Shown here: positions 22,819 to 31,400 of the stretch, piece by piece
Layout: every line of letters begins with the position of its first letter
Numbering within the stretch: the stretch's first letter is position 1
Assembly (NCBI GenBank): GCA_021789395.1
Contig: JAJYJP010000003.1
Location: forward strand, 1-31,975
Length of the DNA stretch: 31,975 bases
Direction: 5' to 3'
Source: a bacterium
GTDB lineage: Bacteria; Patescibacteriota; Minisyncoccia; Moranbacterales; UBA2206
The notes under the pieces: model-generated
The model's input: only the letters and a program-made list of their open reading frames with translations
The model's database searches: none
What the model was told of the DNA's origin: nothing
Position numbers and translations under genes: made by a program

Positions 22819-23433
22819 ATGAAAAACGACAATTCTGAAGAGTTTTGGGAAGATGAAGAGAAAGAGGTGCTAAAGTTTTTTAAAAAGTTTAATTTAGAAG
22901 TAAAAAATTTATTGGAAGATATTCATAAACAATCCTCAGAAAAACAAAGCGAAATATTTTATTTATTTTACAAGGCGAGAAACATTTTTGATGTATGTGA
23001 TTATGTGGATAGGAGAAAAGAAATAAAACATGTTGATGGAGATAGATTTAAAATGTTTCTACTCATTTCGTTTGCTGAAAATGTTGCCAGGATGAATAGC
23101 ATTAGCAATGATTCTCTGACACTTATAACCAAATTTTTTAAAAATATAAAAAATAAATTGAAATATAAAATTCATGAAAATAAATTTATAAAAGGAAATA
23201 TGGAACTGCTGTATGCCTTTAGAAATGAATATGCTCATGTATGTGAAACTTCTGGATATATATTTAAAATTGCTGGAGTAGGCAATTGCGAGCAGCTTGG
23301 AAATGTTGAATATTATGATAAAAATAACAAAAAAATGGAAACAATAAATTTTTCTGTGGATATGAGTTATGATGAGTTTTCTAAAATTTATTTAGAGGCT
23401 TTGTTAATTCAAATAAAAAAATATATTAAATGA
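22819..23433 (+). CDS. HEPN-like helical protein, first gene of an AT-rich operon
   Basis: The 204-residue product is very rich in Lys, Asn, Ile and Phe and mostly helical. RNEYAH at 135-140 fits the Rx4H motif (R-N-x3-H) of HEPN RNases and related toxins, but homology is not proven from one motif. Base composition is clearly richer in A and T than the MFS gene before and the groE genes after, suggesting acquisition from elsewhere. Its TGA overlaps the next ATG (ATGA), so translation is coupled. Confidence 0.6.
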   Translation: MKNDNSEEFWEDEEKEVLKFFKKFNLEVKNLLEDIHKQSSEKQSEIFYLFYKARNIFDVCDYVDRRKEIKHVDGDRFKMFLLISFAENVARMNSISNDSLTLITKFFKNIKNKLKYKIHENKFIKGNMELLYAFRNEYAHVCETSGYIFKIAGVGNCEQLGNVEYYDKNNKKMETINFSVDMSYDEFSKIYLEALLIQIKKYIK

Positions 23434-23954
23434 CTATGAAAAAATTTATAAAAGAAAATTGGTTTAAGCTGAGTATTATAATACTTATTCTTATTGTTGG
23501 TTTGTCAGTGGTTTGTTGCCTACTGGTTTTTATGTCGCAAAAAGGAGAGATACAACAAGCGTCAGTCCAAAATCAAGAAAGTTCTGTTTTTGATGCTCAA
23601 AATTATTCTCAAATTTCTAATAATCAGTCAACGGAGGAAGAATGTTCTCGACAGGCGCAAATTATATTAGAAAACGTTAAGCAAAGTACAGATAATAGCA
23701 CAACTGTCAGCATTCAGAATCACTATAATAAACAGTTAGATAAATGCATAGTTGATGTAATTGGTTCTAGCGAAGGATTTTTGGATTATTCTATCTATGA
23801 TGGTTATGAGCAGAAAATTTTATTAGAGTGTTTTTCAGTTTCTGCTGCTGGGTCGCATTGTTTTATTCCAACTATTTCTTCTGGAACGGGGCAAGTAGTT
23901 AATATGACCTATAATCAAGGAATGTCACAAATTCAGGATTACATGAATAACTAA
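23430..23954 (+). CDS. Single-pass membrane-anchored protein of unknown function
   Basis: The protein has 174 residues from the overlapping ATG, or 172 from an ATG at 23436. A basic start is followed by one hydrophobic helix (about 13-35) with a Cys pair, then an extracytoplasmic Gln/Ser/Asn-rich domain with several Cys (EEECSRQ, KCIVDV, ECFS, HCFIP) that could pair as disulfides. No family is recognised. It is coupled to the HEPN-like gene and AT-rich. Confidence 0.65.
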   Translation: MTMKKFIKENWFKLSIIILILIVGLSVVCCLLVFMSQKGEIQQASVQNQESSVFDAQNYSQISNNQSTEEECSRQAQIILENVKQSTDNSTTVSIQNHYNKQLDKCIVDVIGSSEGFLDYSIYDGYEQKILLECFSVSAAGSHCFIPTISSGTGQVVNMTYNQGMSQIQDYMNN

Positions 23955-23968
23955 TGTCTGGATAAATT

Positions 23969-24145
23969 ATGGAAAAATTTTATTGTAAAAAATGCAAAAT
24001 GGAATTGAATAAAAAAGAAGTTTGGTCCAAGCCAGCAGAGCCTATTATTGAAAAGCATGTAGTTGATGTAATTCTAAGCGGAATTTATAAATATGTTTGT
24101 CGTAAATGCGGTTCTTATGTTGAGATTATAGATAATCCAACATGA
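23969..24145 (+). CDS. Small zinc-ribbon protein, 58 residues
   Basis: The protein begins MEKFYCKKCKMEL and later has YVCRKCGSY, so two CxxC pairs make a complete zinc ribbon. The stop overlaps the start of the DUF3800 gene (ATGA at 24142-24145). The overlap and intact cysteines support a real gene. It could be a nucleic-acid- or partner-binding accessory to the DUF3800 protein. Confidence 0.75.
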   Translation: MEKFYCKKCKMELNKKEVWSKPAEPIIEKHVVDVILSGIYKYVCRKCGSYVEIIDNPT

Positions 24146-25047
24146 AAAGGCAGCGTAATTATATTCTCTTTCTGGATGAATCGGGCAAATCCAAACTTTC
24201 AGACGTTGGAAGCAATTTTTTGTTATGCGGAATTGTTATTGACAAAGATTTGCATGCCGCACTTTCTAATTATATGATATCTTTGAAAAACAAAAGTGGT
24301 ATATCGACGGAAGAGAATATCCATGCCTTTGATCTTTTTGAAAACGAGAAAGTTAAGGGAAAGAAGATAAGAACAAAAGAGATAGATCAGTTTTTTGAAA
24401 GATTGACTGTTCTGATCCAAGGCGCGGAAATAATAAGCTGGACGGTGCGTGTCACCAAAAGCCAATATAAAAAAATCATTGAAAAAAGAGCTGAAAAATT
24501 GAAGTGTAGCAAGAAACAAATTGAGAGGATTATAAAAAAAGAAGGACTGCATGATTTTCTTTATGAGGCTTTGTCTAGAAAAATAATTTTGGAGTTCGGA
24601 CATTTTTTGGAAAAAGAAAATGCATATGGAGAAGTAATGGCTGAATCAAGAAGGCAAGATGATAGTGCTGTCTTGAAAGCCTTCATTGATGCGACCCAGT
24701 CGTCAAAATTCAAAGAAGGATCGCGTTATCACGAGTGGTCAAGATACAGCTTCAAAAGATTACATAGTCTTGTTTTCCAAAACAAAAAGGGATTGAGTTT
24801 TGGTTTGGAAGTGGCCGATCTTTTTGCGTGGTCGCATTTTAATAGTCGCCATGGGTTGACGCGAGAATATTCATCCAATGCAAAAGTTAAACGCATCCAT
24901 GCCAGACTTAAAAAGGTTGAGGATATAATGAAAAAGACACTCATTAAAGATGGTGTCGAAGAAATGACTAAAGCTAGAATAAAAAATGTTGCTAGTGATC
25001 GAATCTCCGAATTTACCAATATTATCAATAATATAAAACTCGATTAG
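24142..25047 (+). CDS. DUF3800 protein (predicted RNase H-like nuclease fold)
   Basis: This 301-residue protein opens with NYILFLDESG, the DUF3800 signature, and has further acidic positions in VMAESRRQD and GLEVADLFAW, consistent with an RNase H-like active site. DUF3800 proteins are widespread in mobile elements and defence islands, and their activity is not established. The N-terminal domain is followed by a Lys-rich helical insertion (about 85-160). It is the last gene of the AT-rich, overlapping four-gene operon, whose arrangement suggests a toxin or defence cassette. Confidence 0.85.
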   Translation: MKRQRNYILFLDESGKSKLSDVGSNFLLCGIVIDKDLHAALSNYMISLKNKSGISTEENIHAFDLFENEKVKGKKIRTKEIDQFFERLTVLIQGAEIISWTVRVTKSQYKKIIEKRAEKLKCSKKQIERIIKKEGLHDFLYEALSRKIILEFGHFLEKENAYGEVMAESRRQDDSAVLKAFIDATQSSKFKEGSRYHEWSRYSFKRLHSLVFQNKKGLSFGLEVADLFAWSHFNSRHGLTREYSSNAKVKRIHARLKKVEDIMKKTLIKDGVEEMTKARIKNVASDRISEFTNIINNIKLD

Positions 25048-25054
25048 TAAATTT

Positions 25055-25078
25055 GGGGACCCCGCTATTTAAATAGCG
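25055..25078 (+). other. Palindromes after the DUF3800 gene
   Basis: GGGGACCCC is directly followed by the 16-nt perfect palindrome CGCTATTTAAATAGCG (25063-25078). There is no T run, so it is not a standard terminator; it may be a processing signal or protein site. The remaining 25079-25230 shows AT-rich sequence without a gene. Confidence 0.5.
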
Positions 25079-25230
25079 AGCCTTATACATAATATAATTG
25101 AATTATTAATTTATTGCAAATCTGCAATAAATATCTAAAAGAATGGAGAAGGAATAATTTAGCAATTATCTCCAAGATTGTATAAAGACAAATAGTTCAT
25201 AAAGTAAAATTTGGCAATTTTGGAACATTC

Positions 25231-25258
25231 TTGACAAGAAAAAAAACTTTTATAGAAT
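25231..25258 (+). promoter_or_regulatory. groESL promoter
   Basis: TTGACA (25231-25236), 16-nt spacer, TAGAAT (25253-25258), just before the CIRCE operator. Confidence 0.8.
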
Positions 25259-25262
25259 AGTA

Positions 25263-25289
25263 TTAGCAGTCTCACTGCACGAGTGCTAA
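25263..25289 (+). promoter_or_regulatory. CIRCE operator (HrcA-binding site)
   Basis: TTAGCAGTC, 9 nt, GAGTGCTAA. This matches the CIRCE consensus TTAGCACTC-N9-GAGTGCTAA except for one base in the left arm. It overlaps the expected transcription start of groESL, so HrcA repression released by heat or unfolded protein is expected. The hrcA gene is not in the window. Confidence 0.95.
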
Positions 25290-25330
25290 TAAGGCAGTGA
25301 AGTTATTAATAATTAATTAACAGAAACCTT

Positions 25331-25606
25331 ATGGAAAAGACAAACATCAGACCGCTGGGGGAGAATGTTTTAATCGAACCTCAAGAGGTTAAGAAAAAAA
25401 CCGCCCAAGGCATCTATCTGCCGGAAACCGGTTCAGAAGAAACTCCGCAAGAGGGCAAAGTGATCGCGGTCGGCGAGAGTGAAAAAATTCAAGTTAAAAA
25501 AGGACAAAAAATCATTTACCGCAAATACAGCGGAACAGATATTGAAGCGAACGGCAAAAAATACATCATTTTAAAAAACGAGGATGTTTTAGCGGTTATA
25601 GAATAA
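25331..25606 (+). CDS. groS: GroES co-chaperonin
   Basis: The 91-residue protein has the GroES fold: NIRPLGENVLIEP, a mobile loop (KTAQGIYLPETGSEETPQEGKVIAVG), and the GxxIIYRKYSGTDIEANGKKYIIL core. It caps the GroEL ring during ATP-driven folding of cytoplasmic proteins. It lies directly downstream of the CIRCE site and 30 nt before groEL. The start lacks an SD. Confidence 0.97.
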   Translation: MEKTNIRPLGENVLIEPQEVKKKTAQGIYLPETGSEETPQEGKVIAVGESEKIQVKKGQKIIYRKYSGTDIEANGKKYIILKNEDVLAVIE

Positions 25607-25636
25607 CAATTTTATAAACATTAATTCTTTAAACAT

Positions 25637-27274
25637 ATGGCTAAACAAATTGAAATGGGAATCGAAGCCCGAAAAAAAATCAAAGCCGGTATCGATAAGG
25701 TGGCAAATACGGTAAAGTCAACGCTTGGTCCGAAAGGACGCAACGTGATTTTGGACAAAGGTTTTGGCGCTCCGATCATCACTAACGACGGAGTTTCCAT
25801 CGCCAAAGAAATCGAACTGGAAGACAAGTTAGAAAACATCGGCGCGCAACTGGTCAAGGAAGTGGCCAGCAAAACCAATGATGTGGCTGGCGACGGAACG
25901 ACTACCTCGACCGTGATGACGCAAGCCTTGGTGCGCGAAGGGTTGAAATTTGTGGAAACCGGCATCAGTCCAATCGGCATTCGCCGAGGAATGGAAGAGG
26001 CAAAAAATAATATTGTTGAAATCCTTAAGAAGAACTCCAAAAAAATAAATTCCAAGGAAGAAATTGCTCAGGTGGCGACTATCTCGGCCGAATCGCGGGA
26101 GATGGGAGAAATGATTGCCCAGGTGATGGACGAAGTCGGCAAAGATGGCGTCGTGACGGTGGAAGAATCGCAGACCTTCGGTTTGTCCAAGGAAATTGTG
26201 GAAGGCATGAGTTTTGATAAGGGCTACATTTCGCCGTATATGATTACCGACGCGGAAGCGCAGACAGCCGAACTGAAAGAGCCTTACATTCTAATCACCG
26301 ATCAAAAAATTTCTGCCATCGCCGACATTCTGCCGCTGCTGGAAAAAATCGCGCAAAGCGGCAAGAAAGAGCTGGTGATTATCGCTGAAGACGTGGACGG
26401 TGAGGCGCTGACAACTTTGGTGGTTAATAAACTGCGCGGCGTGCTAAACGTCTTAGCGATTAAAGCGCCGGAATTCGGTGACAATCGCAAAGCGATGCTG
26501 GAAGATATCGCAATCCTGACCGGCGGACAGGTTATTGCTCAAGAAAAAGGTATGGATCTGAAAAATTCAGAAATCTCCGTCCTAGGAAAAGCGCAGAAAG
26601 TGATCGCGACTAAAGACGACACTATGATTGTTGGAGGCACTGGTAAGAAAAAAAATATCGAGGCGCGCGTTGTTCAGATTAAGACCCAAGCGGTAAGTGC
26701 CGACAGTGAATACGAAAAAGAAAAATTGCAAAAACGGGCGGCCAAACTTTCCGGCGGCGTAGCGGTGATCAAGGTGGGGGCGGCGACGGAAACGGAACTG
26801 ACGTATGTAAAACACAAGATGGAAGATGCTTTGGCGGCTACCCGCGCGGCGGTGGAAGAAGGCATTGTGGCGGGCGGCGGCGTAGCGTTGGCCAAAGCGG
26901 GTAGTGAATTGGAAAATAAAAAATCCAAAAGCGATGATTATGAATATCGCGCCGGTTATGAAGCGCTCATTAAATCTTTGAACGAACCATTAAAACAGAT
27001 CGTCGCCAATGCCGGAAAAAAGAGTGCCGACGTAGTTTTAGACAAAGTTATTTCCGGCAAAGGCGTTAATTTTGGTTACGATGCCAGTGAAGACGCTTAT
27101 ATCGACGACATGATTAGATCCGGAATTATCGATCCGTTGAAAGTGACGCGGACCGCTTTGGAAAATGCGGTGTCGGTGGCGGCAATGCTCCTAACGATGG
27201 AAGCGGTCGTGACCGATCTGCCGAAGAAAGAAGAACACGCGCACGGCATGCCGGACATGGGCGGGATGATGTAA
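25637..27274 (+). CDS. groL: GroEL chaperonin
   Basis: This 545-residue protein has full family length and motifs: VKSTLGPKGRNVILD, the ATP site TNDGVSIAKEIELED and VAGDGTTTSTVM, and a C-terminal HGMPDMGGMM tail. It forms the folding chamber that works with GroES. It is co-transcribed with groES under CIRCE control; a strong terminator follows within 30 nt. Nothing is unusual. Confidence 0.98.
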   Translation: MAKQIEMGIEARKKIKAGIDKVANTVKSTLGPKGRNVILDKGFGAPIITNDGVSIAKEIELEDKLENIGAQLVKEVASKTNDVAGDGTTTSTVMTQALVREGLKFVETGISPIGIRRGMEEAKNNIVEILKKNSKKINSKEEIAQVATISAESREMGEMIAQVMDEVGKDGVVTVEESQTFGLSKEIVEGMSFDKGYISPYMITDAEAQTAELKEPYILITDQKISAIADILPLLEKIAQSGKKELVIIAEDVDGEALTTLVVNKLRGVLNVLAIKAPEFGDNRKAMLEDIAILTGGQVIAQEKGMDLKNSEISVLGKAQKVIATKDDTMIVGGTGKKKNIEARVVQIKTQAVSADSEYEKEKLQKRAAKLSGGVAVIKVGAATETELTYVKHKMEDALAATRAAVEEGIVAGGGVALAKAGSELENKKSKSDDYEYRAGYEALIKSLNEPLKQIVANAGKKSADVVLDKVISGKGVNFGYDASEDAYIDDMIRSGIIDPLKVTRTALENAVSVAAMLLTMEAVVTDLPKKEEHAHGMPDMGGMM

Positions 27275-27300
27275 TCTTTAAGAAATTAAAATTCTTTCCA

Positions 27301-27332
27301 AGAAAAGCCATGTGAAGTGGCTTTTCTTTTTT
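27301..27332 (+). terminator. groESL terminator
   Basis: AGAAAAGCCA (27301-27310) pairs with TGGCTTTTCT (27318-27327), followed by a T run. Confidence 0.9.
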
Positions 27333-27410
27333 TGGCTCGGCATAATTAACTAATTTTTAATATTCGCTCATATATACTTACGGGATTTCTAATTTTTAAG
27401 GCTGACCATT

Positions 27411-28817
27411 ATGAAATCCCGAAAAAGATCCGTACTGCTCACGATGACCCTTCTGATTCTGGCTGTAGGAGGATTTGTATTGTCTAAAAATTTTTCCAAA
27501 GCCGATTTTAGTTTTTGGAAAAAAACGCCCGCCGCAATTTCGGCGGAAAAAAAACAAACATCGTCTGATTCGACAACCGGTAAGTTGGCCGTTGGTGGCG
27601 GTCCGGGTTTTGCCATCCTGTGGATGACTGATTTTACCAATAATCGCGTCATCGGATTCACGCCCGACGGAAAAGTGGTTTGGGCGCAAAATATGTCCGC
27701 ACCGCCCATCCCGAAGTCCAGCTGGTATTTTGTCGGCGGAGTTGAACGCGTAACGCTGGCTCCCAACGGCAACCTGATCACTTCTTACGGCGATGCTATG
27801 ATTGTTGACGAGATCGATCGGAAGACGCACGACGAACTGTGGCAATATGGGACGACTGGATTGCAGACATATCGGGGTGGCAGTTTGGACGAGCCACATA
27901 AGGCTTATAAGATCAATGACCACGAAGTGGTGATCAATGACAGTAACGATCGGCTGGTGAAAGTGGTCGATCAAAGAACTAATCAGGTCGTTTGGCAGTA
28001 CGGTGAATATCACGTCATCGGCAGCGGTCCGGGAATTCTGCAAGGTAACACCAGCGTCAAGCCGATTGATAATGGGAAAGAGTTTCTGATTACCGAGACT
28101 TTGGCCAAGCGCATCATATTGGTTGATCGGGCGACGAAAAAAGTCGTTTGGCAATTTACCAAGCCGGACGCCGGATGGCTGGAAAATGTTTCCATTGATC
28201 CCACCAATAATAACTTTGTTCTAGAAGATCGTCAGAAAGGCGAAGTGTTTGAAGTTAGTCGGACAGGAAAGATTGTTTGGGACCTGACGAAATTGTCGGA
28301 CGAAAATACGATCAGCTATCCGACTGATACGGCCGTTCTGACTAATGGTGACGTTATGATTGCCGAATCTGGAAAAGATCGGATCGTCGAGGCTGTGCCG
28401 ACGACCGGCAAAATCGTGAGGGAATACAAGATTCATGGGATGGTAACGACGATCGCGCTTGATCAAAATAATTTGGACGGCACGCCGCTTCGGCCGGGTC
28501 AATACGTACAATCGGCTTCGACTTCCGGACAGCCGCAAATCATCACGGTCGATGACGCGCAGGCTGGAATGAAAGCTGGGGGAGCGGGTGCTCCCAGCAG
28601 CGGTCGGAAACTTTTGGGCAAAGTTACCTATGTTAACGCCAGTACCAGTCGGGCGGGCCAAATTACCGTTGCGGGAAGCGGAATGGCGTATCCAGTCGAA
28701 GTCTATAATTACTCCAGAGTTATAAATAAAAAAGGAGTCATAATGAATTTAGGAAGTATCAATGTGGGAGATAAAGTTACAATAACCGGAAATTTGATCC
28801 AGGATTTATCCCGTTAA
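27411..28817 (+). CDS. Membrane-anchored or secreted beta-propeller protein
   Basis: The 468-residue protein has an N-terminal signal or anchor helix (about 8-25). It then has repeated blades with patterns such as GKVVWAQ, DELWQYG, QVVWQYG, KVVWQFT and GKIVWDL. These VxW-type repeats resemble the PQQ/arylsulfotransferase-like propellers that bind ligands or act in the envelope. A short C-terminal beta domain (about 400-468, LGKVTYVNAS...INVGDKVTITG) looks like a DUF5666/OB-type module, separated by a Gly/Ala-rich linker. No catalytic motif is recognised. It is probably co-oriented but independent from the following glycosyltransferase. Confidence 0.75.
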   Translation: MKSRKRSVLLTMTLLILAVGGFVLSKNFSKADFSFWKKTPAAISAEKKQTSSDSTTGKLAVGGGPGFAILWMTDFTNNRVIGFTPDGKVVWAQNMSAPPIPKSSWYFVGGVERVTLAPNGNLITSYGDAMIVDEIDRKTHDELWQYGTTGLQTYRGGSLDEPHKAYKINDHEVVINDSNDRLVKVVDQRTNQVVWQYGEYHVIGSGPGILQGNTSVKPIDNGKEFLITETLAKRIILVDRATKKVVWQFTKPDAGWLENVSIDPTNNNFVLEDRQKGEVFEVSRTGKIVWDLTKLSDENTISYPTDTAVLTNGDVMIAESGKDRIVEAVPTTGKIVREYKIHGMVTTIALDQNNLDGTPLRPGQYVQSASTSGQPQIITVDDAQAGMKAGGAGAPSSGRKLLGKVTYVNASTSRAGQITVAGSGMAYPVEVYNYSRVINKKGVIMNLGSINVGDKVTITGNLIQDLSR

Positions 28818-28866
28818 TCTTGATATAGTTGCATTTTTTTGGTCTGCATAATCGTATTTAATATAT

Positions 28867-29892
28867 ATGAAAATAGCTCAGGTTGCTCCGATCATCGAAC
28901 GCGTGCCGCCCAAAAAATACGGCGGCACAGAAAGAGTTGTCTACGCACTGACGGAAGAGTTAGTAAGGCGGGGACATAAAGTGACGCTTTTTGCCAGCGG
29001 AGATTCTATCACATCAGCTTCTCTGCGGTCGGTCTATCCGAAATGTTTGCGGGAAGCGAAGATAAAAGATCTTTATGGATTGAATGTTTATACTTTGATG
29101 AATGTCGGCGAGGCCTATCAGGTGCAGGAAAAGTTTGACATCATCCATGACCACACTGGACATGTCGGCCTGCCGTTGGCAAACATCTCCAAAACTCCTG
29201 CGGTCATTACTATGCATGGAGCGTTCGACGTCGAGATGCGCAAAATTTTCAAATCTTTCGGTAAGCCGCACATAGTTACTATTTCTCAAATGCAAGCAAA
29301 ACATGCGCCGGACATCAACCACATCGGAACGGTTTATAACGGCTTGGATATGGAAGGATTCCCTTTCTCCGAAAAAGCGGGAGATTACCTGCTTTACGTA
29401 GGAAGAATCTCGATGGAAAAAGGCGTGCATCATGCTATCCAGACAGCCATAAATCTGAATCTACCATTGATCATCGCGGCTAAATTGGAAAAAGTCGATC
29501 TGCCGTATTTTGAAGAGTACGTCGGGCCATATCTTTCTGACACTATCCGGTGGATCGGGGAAGTGGATGAAGCGGAAAGGAATGAACTTATGAGCAAAGC
29601 TCTGGCCTTTCTTCATCCGGTCACTTGGCCAGAACCGTTTGGACTGACTCTGATCGAATCGATGGCGTGCGGCTGTCCGGTAGTCGCGTTCAACAAAGGT
29701 TCAATTTCGGAAGTGGTGGCGCACGGCAAGACCGGTTTTGTCGTTTCGGACTTAGGAGAAATGATTGAAGCGGTCGCCAATATCAATCAGATCGACCGAA
29801 AAGAATGCCGGCGGCATGCCTTAGAAAATTTTAACGTGCAAAAGATGACGGATGGATACGAAAAGATTTACCAAAAAATACTCAAAAGTTAG
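28867..29892 (+). CDS. Family 4 glycosyltransferase (GT-B fold)
   Basis: This 341-residue protein has the GT4 pattern: an N-terminal PPKKYGGTERVVYALTEELVRRGHKVTLFASG glycine loop, HDHTG, YVGRISMEKG at the start of the nucleotide-sugar domain, and the Ex7E motif PEPFGLTLIESMACGCPVVAF. It transfers a sugar from a nucleotide donor, probably in cell-surface glycan or glycolipid synthesis; the acceptor is unknown. A strong terminator follows. Confidence 0.92.
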   Translation: MKIAQVAPIIERVPPKKYGGTERVVYALTEELVRRGHKVTLFASGDSITSASLRSVYPKCLREAKIKDLYGLNVYTLMNVGEAYQVQEKFDIIHDHTGHVGLPLANISKTPAVITMHGAFDVEMRKIFKSFGKPHIVTISQMQAKHAPDINHIGTVYNGLDMEGFPFSEKAGDYLLYVGRISMEKGVHHAIQTAINLNLPLIIAAKLEKVDLPYFEEYVGPYLSDTIRWIGEVDEAERNELMSKALAFLHPVTWPEPFGLTLIESMACGCPVVAFNKGSISEVVAHGKTGFVVSDLGEMIEAVANINQIDRKECRRHALENFNVQKMTDGYEKIYQKILKS

Positions 29893-29910
29893 TAACGGCA
29901 TAGCTTATAT

Positions 29911-29943
29911 AAAAGAGGAACGCTAGACTGGCGTTCCTCTTTT
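29911..29943. terminator. Bidirectional terminator
   Basis: AAAAGAGGAACGC (29911-29923) pairs exactly with GCGTTCCTCTTTT (29931-29943). It serves both the glycosyltransferase and the convergent gene ending at 29964. Confidence 0.92.
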
Positions 29944-29963
29944 AAATTTTTCGAAAAGCCGTT

Positions 29964-30398
29964 TTAGTTACCCGTTCCTCCTTTGCAATAACCTCCATCA
30001 CTCCAGGTCCAGTGGGCGTGGTCTCCGCATCTCGGTTGCCAATCCCAACCCGCATTGACATCCACAACTTTCTGGATCAATTCTTGCGCGTTAGTGATTC
30101 CATAACTTTCTTGGCTCCGGTTGGAATGATTTTCGTTTCCCGTTCCGCCTTTACAGGATTCACTGTGGATGTCCCAGACTGCTCCATCGCCGCAGCGGGG
30201 AACCCAGTCCCAACCCGCATCAGTCTGTTTGACCAGATTGATCAGTTCCGTGGCATTTGTCGGTACCATATGGCCATGCTCGTGATCTTCATGAGCGCTG
30301 GCCGGATGAGCAGAGAAGGAGAAATAACCGAATCCCAAAAGCAATCCGATCGCCAAAATGAACCATTTTGCAGCCCCCAGCTTTAACAATTTGTTCAT
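29964..30398 (-). CDS. Secreted protein with two copies of a Cys/Trp-rich repeat
   Basis: The 144-residue protein has a signal peptide ending near ASAHEDHEHGH, a His-rich start of the mature part. Two tandem repeats of about 42 residues follow, each reading NAxEL-I-x-V-x-AGWDWxPRCGD and ending in a Cys followed by KGGTGN. The two Cys per unit probably form a disulfide. The repeats are separated by a Ser/Asn linker. The family is not recognised; surface binding, perhaps of metal, is only a guess. The 250 nt before the next gene are AT-rich, with no gene seen. Confidence 0.8.
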   Translation of the reverse strand: MNKLLKLGAAKWFILAIGLLLGFGYFSFSAHPASAHEDHEHGHMVPTNATELINLVKQTDAGWDWVPRCGDGAVWDIHSESCKGGTGNENHSNRSQESYGITNAQELIQKVVDVNAGWDWQPRCGDHAHWTWSDGGYCKGGTGN

Positions 30399-30649
30399 AC
30401 TCTTAATGAATTAATGATTAAAAAGGAAAGGCCTTTGCACTATATTAAAACAGCTGTGTTTACTAATAATACATAAAGCGATTTTTTTTATTACAATAAA
30501 AAACTGCCATCGGAGAAAGGCGCGGCTATTTTATAATTTGAAACTATGCTAAAATACTTTGTGACAAGTCCAAATATATTAGTATGGTTTATGGTCAAGT
30601 TTATTTCATCTTGATGGAAGCACGGATTAGTTTTGTAACATAAGCACGT

Positions 30650-31399
30650 ATGGAAGAAGAAAAAATTTTAAAAGTTTCCAATCTTAGCAAGCGATACGGA
30701 ACACTCATGGCGGTCGATCATATTTCATTCAGGGTCGGAGCCGGTAAAATCGTCGGTTTGCTTGGTCCCAATGGGGCGGGAAAAACAACCACCATCAACA
30801 TGATTCTAGGCATCCTGGATCCGTCGGAAGGAAGAGTTGAAATGCTGGGGAAGAATATGCAAGAACACCGGTCGGAAATGGCAAAAAAAAGTAATTTTGC
30901 GGCAGTTTACGCCCACATGCCGGCCAATCTGACCGTTTGGCAAAACCTTTATGTTTTCGGGTTGTTGTATGAAGTGAAAAATTTGGAGGAAAAGATTCGA
31001 ACGTTGATCAAAGACTTTGATTTGGAAAGTTTTATCGACACGAAAGCCGGTTTTCTTTCCTCGGGAGAATTAAGCCGGTTAAATTTGGCCAAAGCGGTGA
31101 TCAACGATCCTTGCCTGTTGCTTCTGGATGAGCCGACAGCTTCGCTTGATCCGAGTACTGCCGAAATAATCCGGAAACAGATCAAAGAATACGCGGCGAA
31201 AAGCGGCGCAGCCATCCTCTGGACTTCGCATAATATGCGCGAGATCGAAGAAGTGTGCGATGAGGTGCTCTTCCTCTCGCACGGAAAAATTCTTTTAGCC
31301 GGCGATCCGAAGACTTTGCCAAGAGAGCGAGGCAAGAAAGATCTGGAAGAATTATTCATCTCAATCGCGCGCGAACCGTTAACTTTTGAAGAAAATTAA
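30650..31399 (+). CDS. ABC transporter ATP-binding protein (ABC-2 type exporter)
   Basis: The protein has 249 residues with Walker A LLGPNGAGKTTT (about 38-49), a Q-loop region with NLTVWQNL, a signature variant LSSGELSRLNLAKA instead of LSGGQ, Walker B LLLLDEPTASLDP and the H-loop WTSHNM. It powers the permease that starts 1 nt downstream. The substrate is unknown. The degenerate signature is seen in other exporters of this type. Confidence 0.93.
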   Translation: MEEEKILKVSNLSKRYGTLMAVDHISFRVGAGKIVGLLGPNGAGKTTTINMILGILDPSEGRVEMLGKNMQEHRSEMAKKSNFAAVYAHMPANLTVWQNLYVFGLLYEVKNLEEKIRTLIKDFDLESFIDTKAGFLSSGELSRLNLAKAVINDPCLLLLDEPTASLDPSTAEIIRKQIKEYAAKSGAAILWTSHNMREIEEVCDEVLFLSHGKILLAGDPKTLPRERGKKDLEELFISIAREPLTFEEN

Positions 31400-31400
31400 A

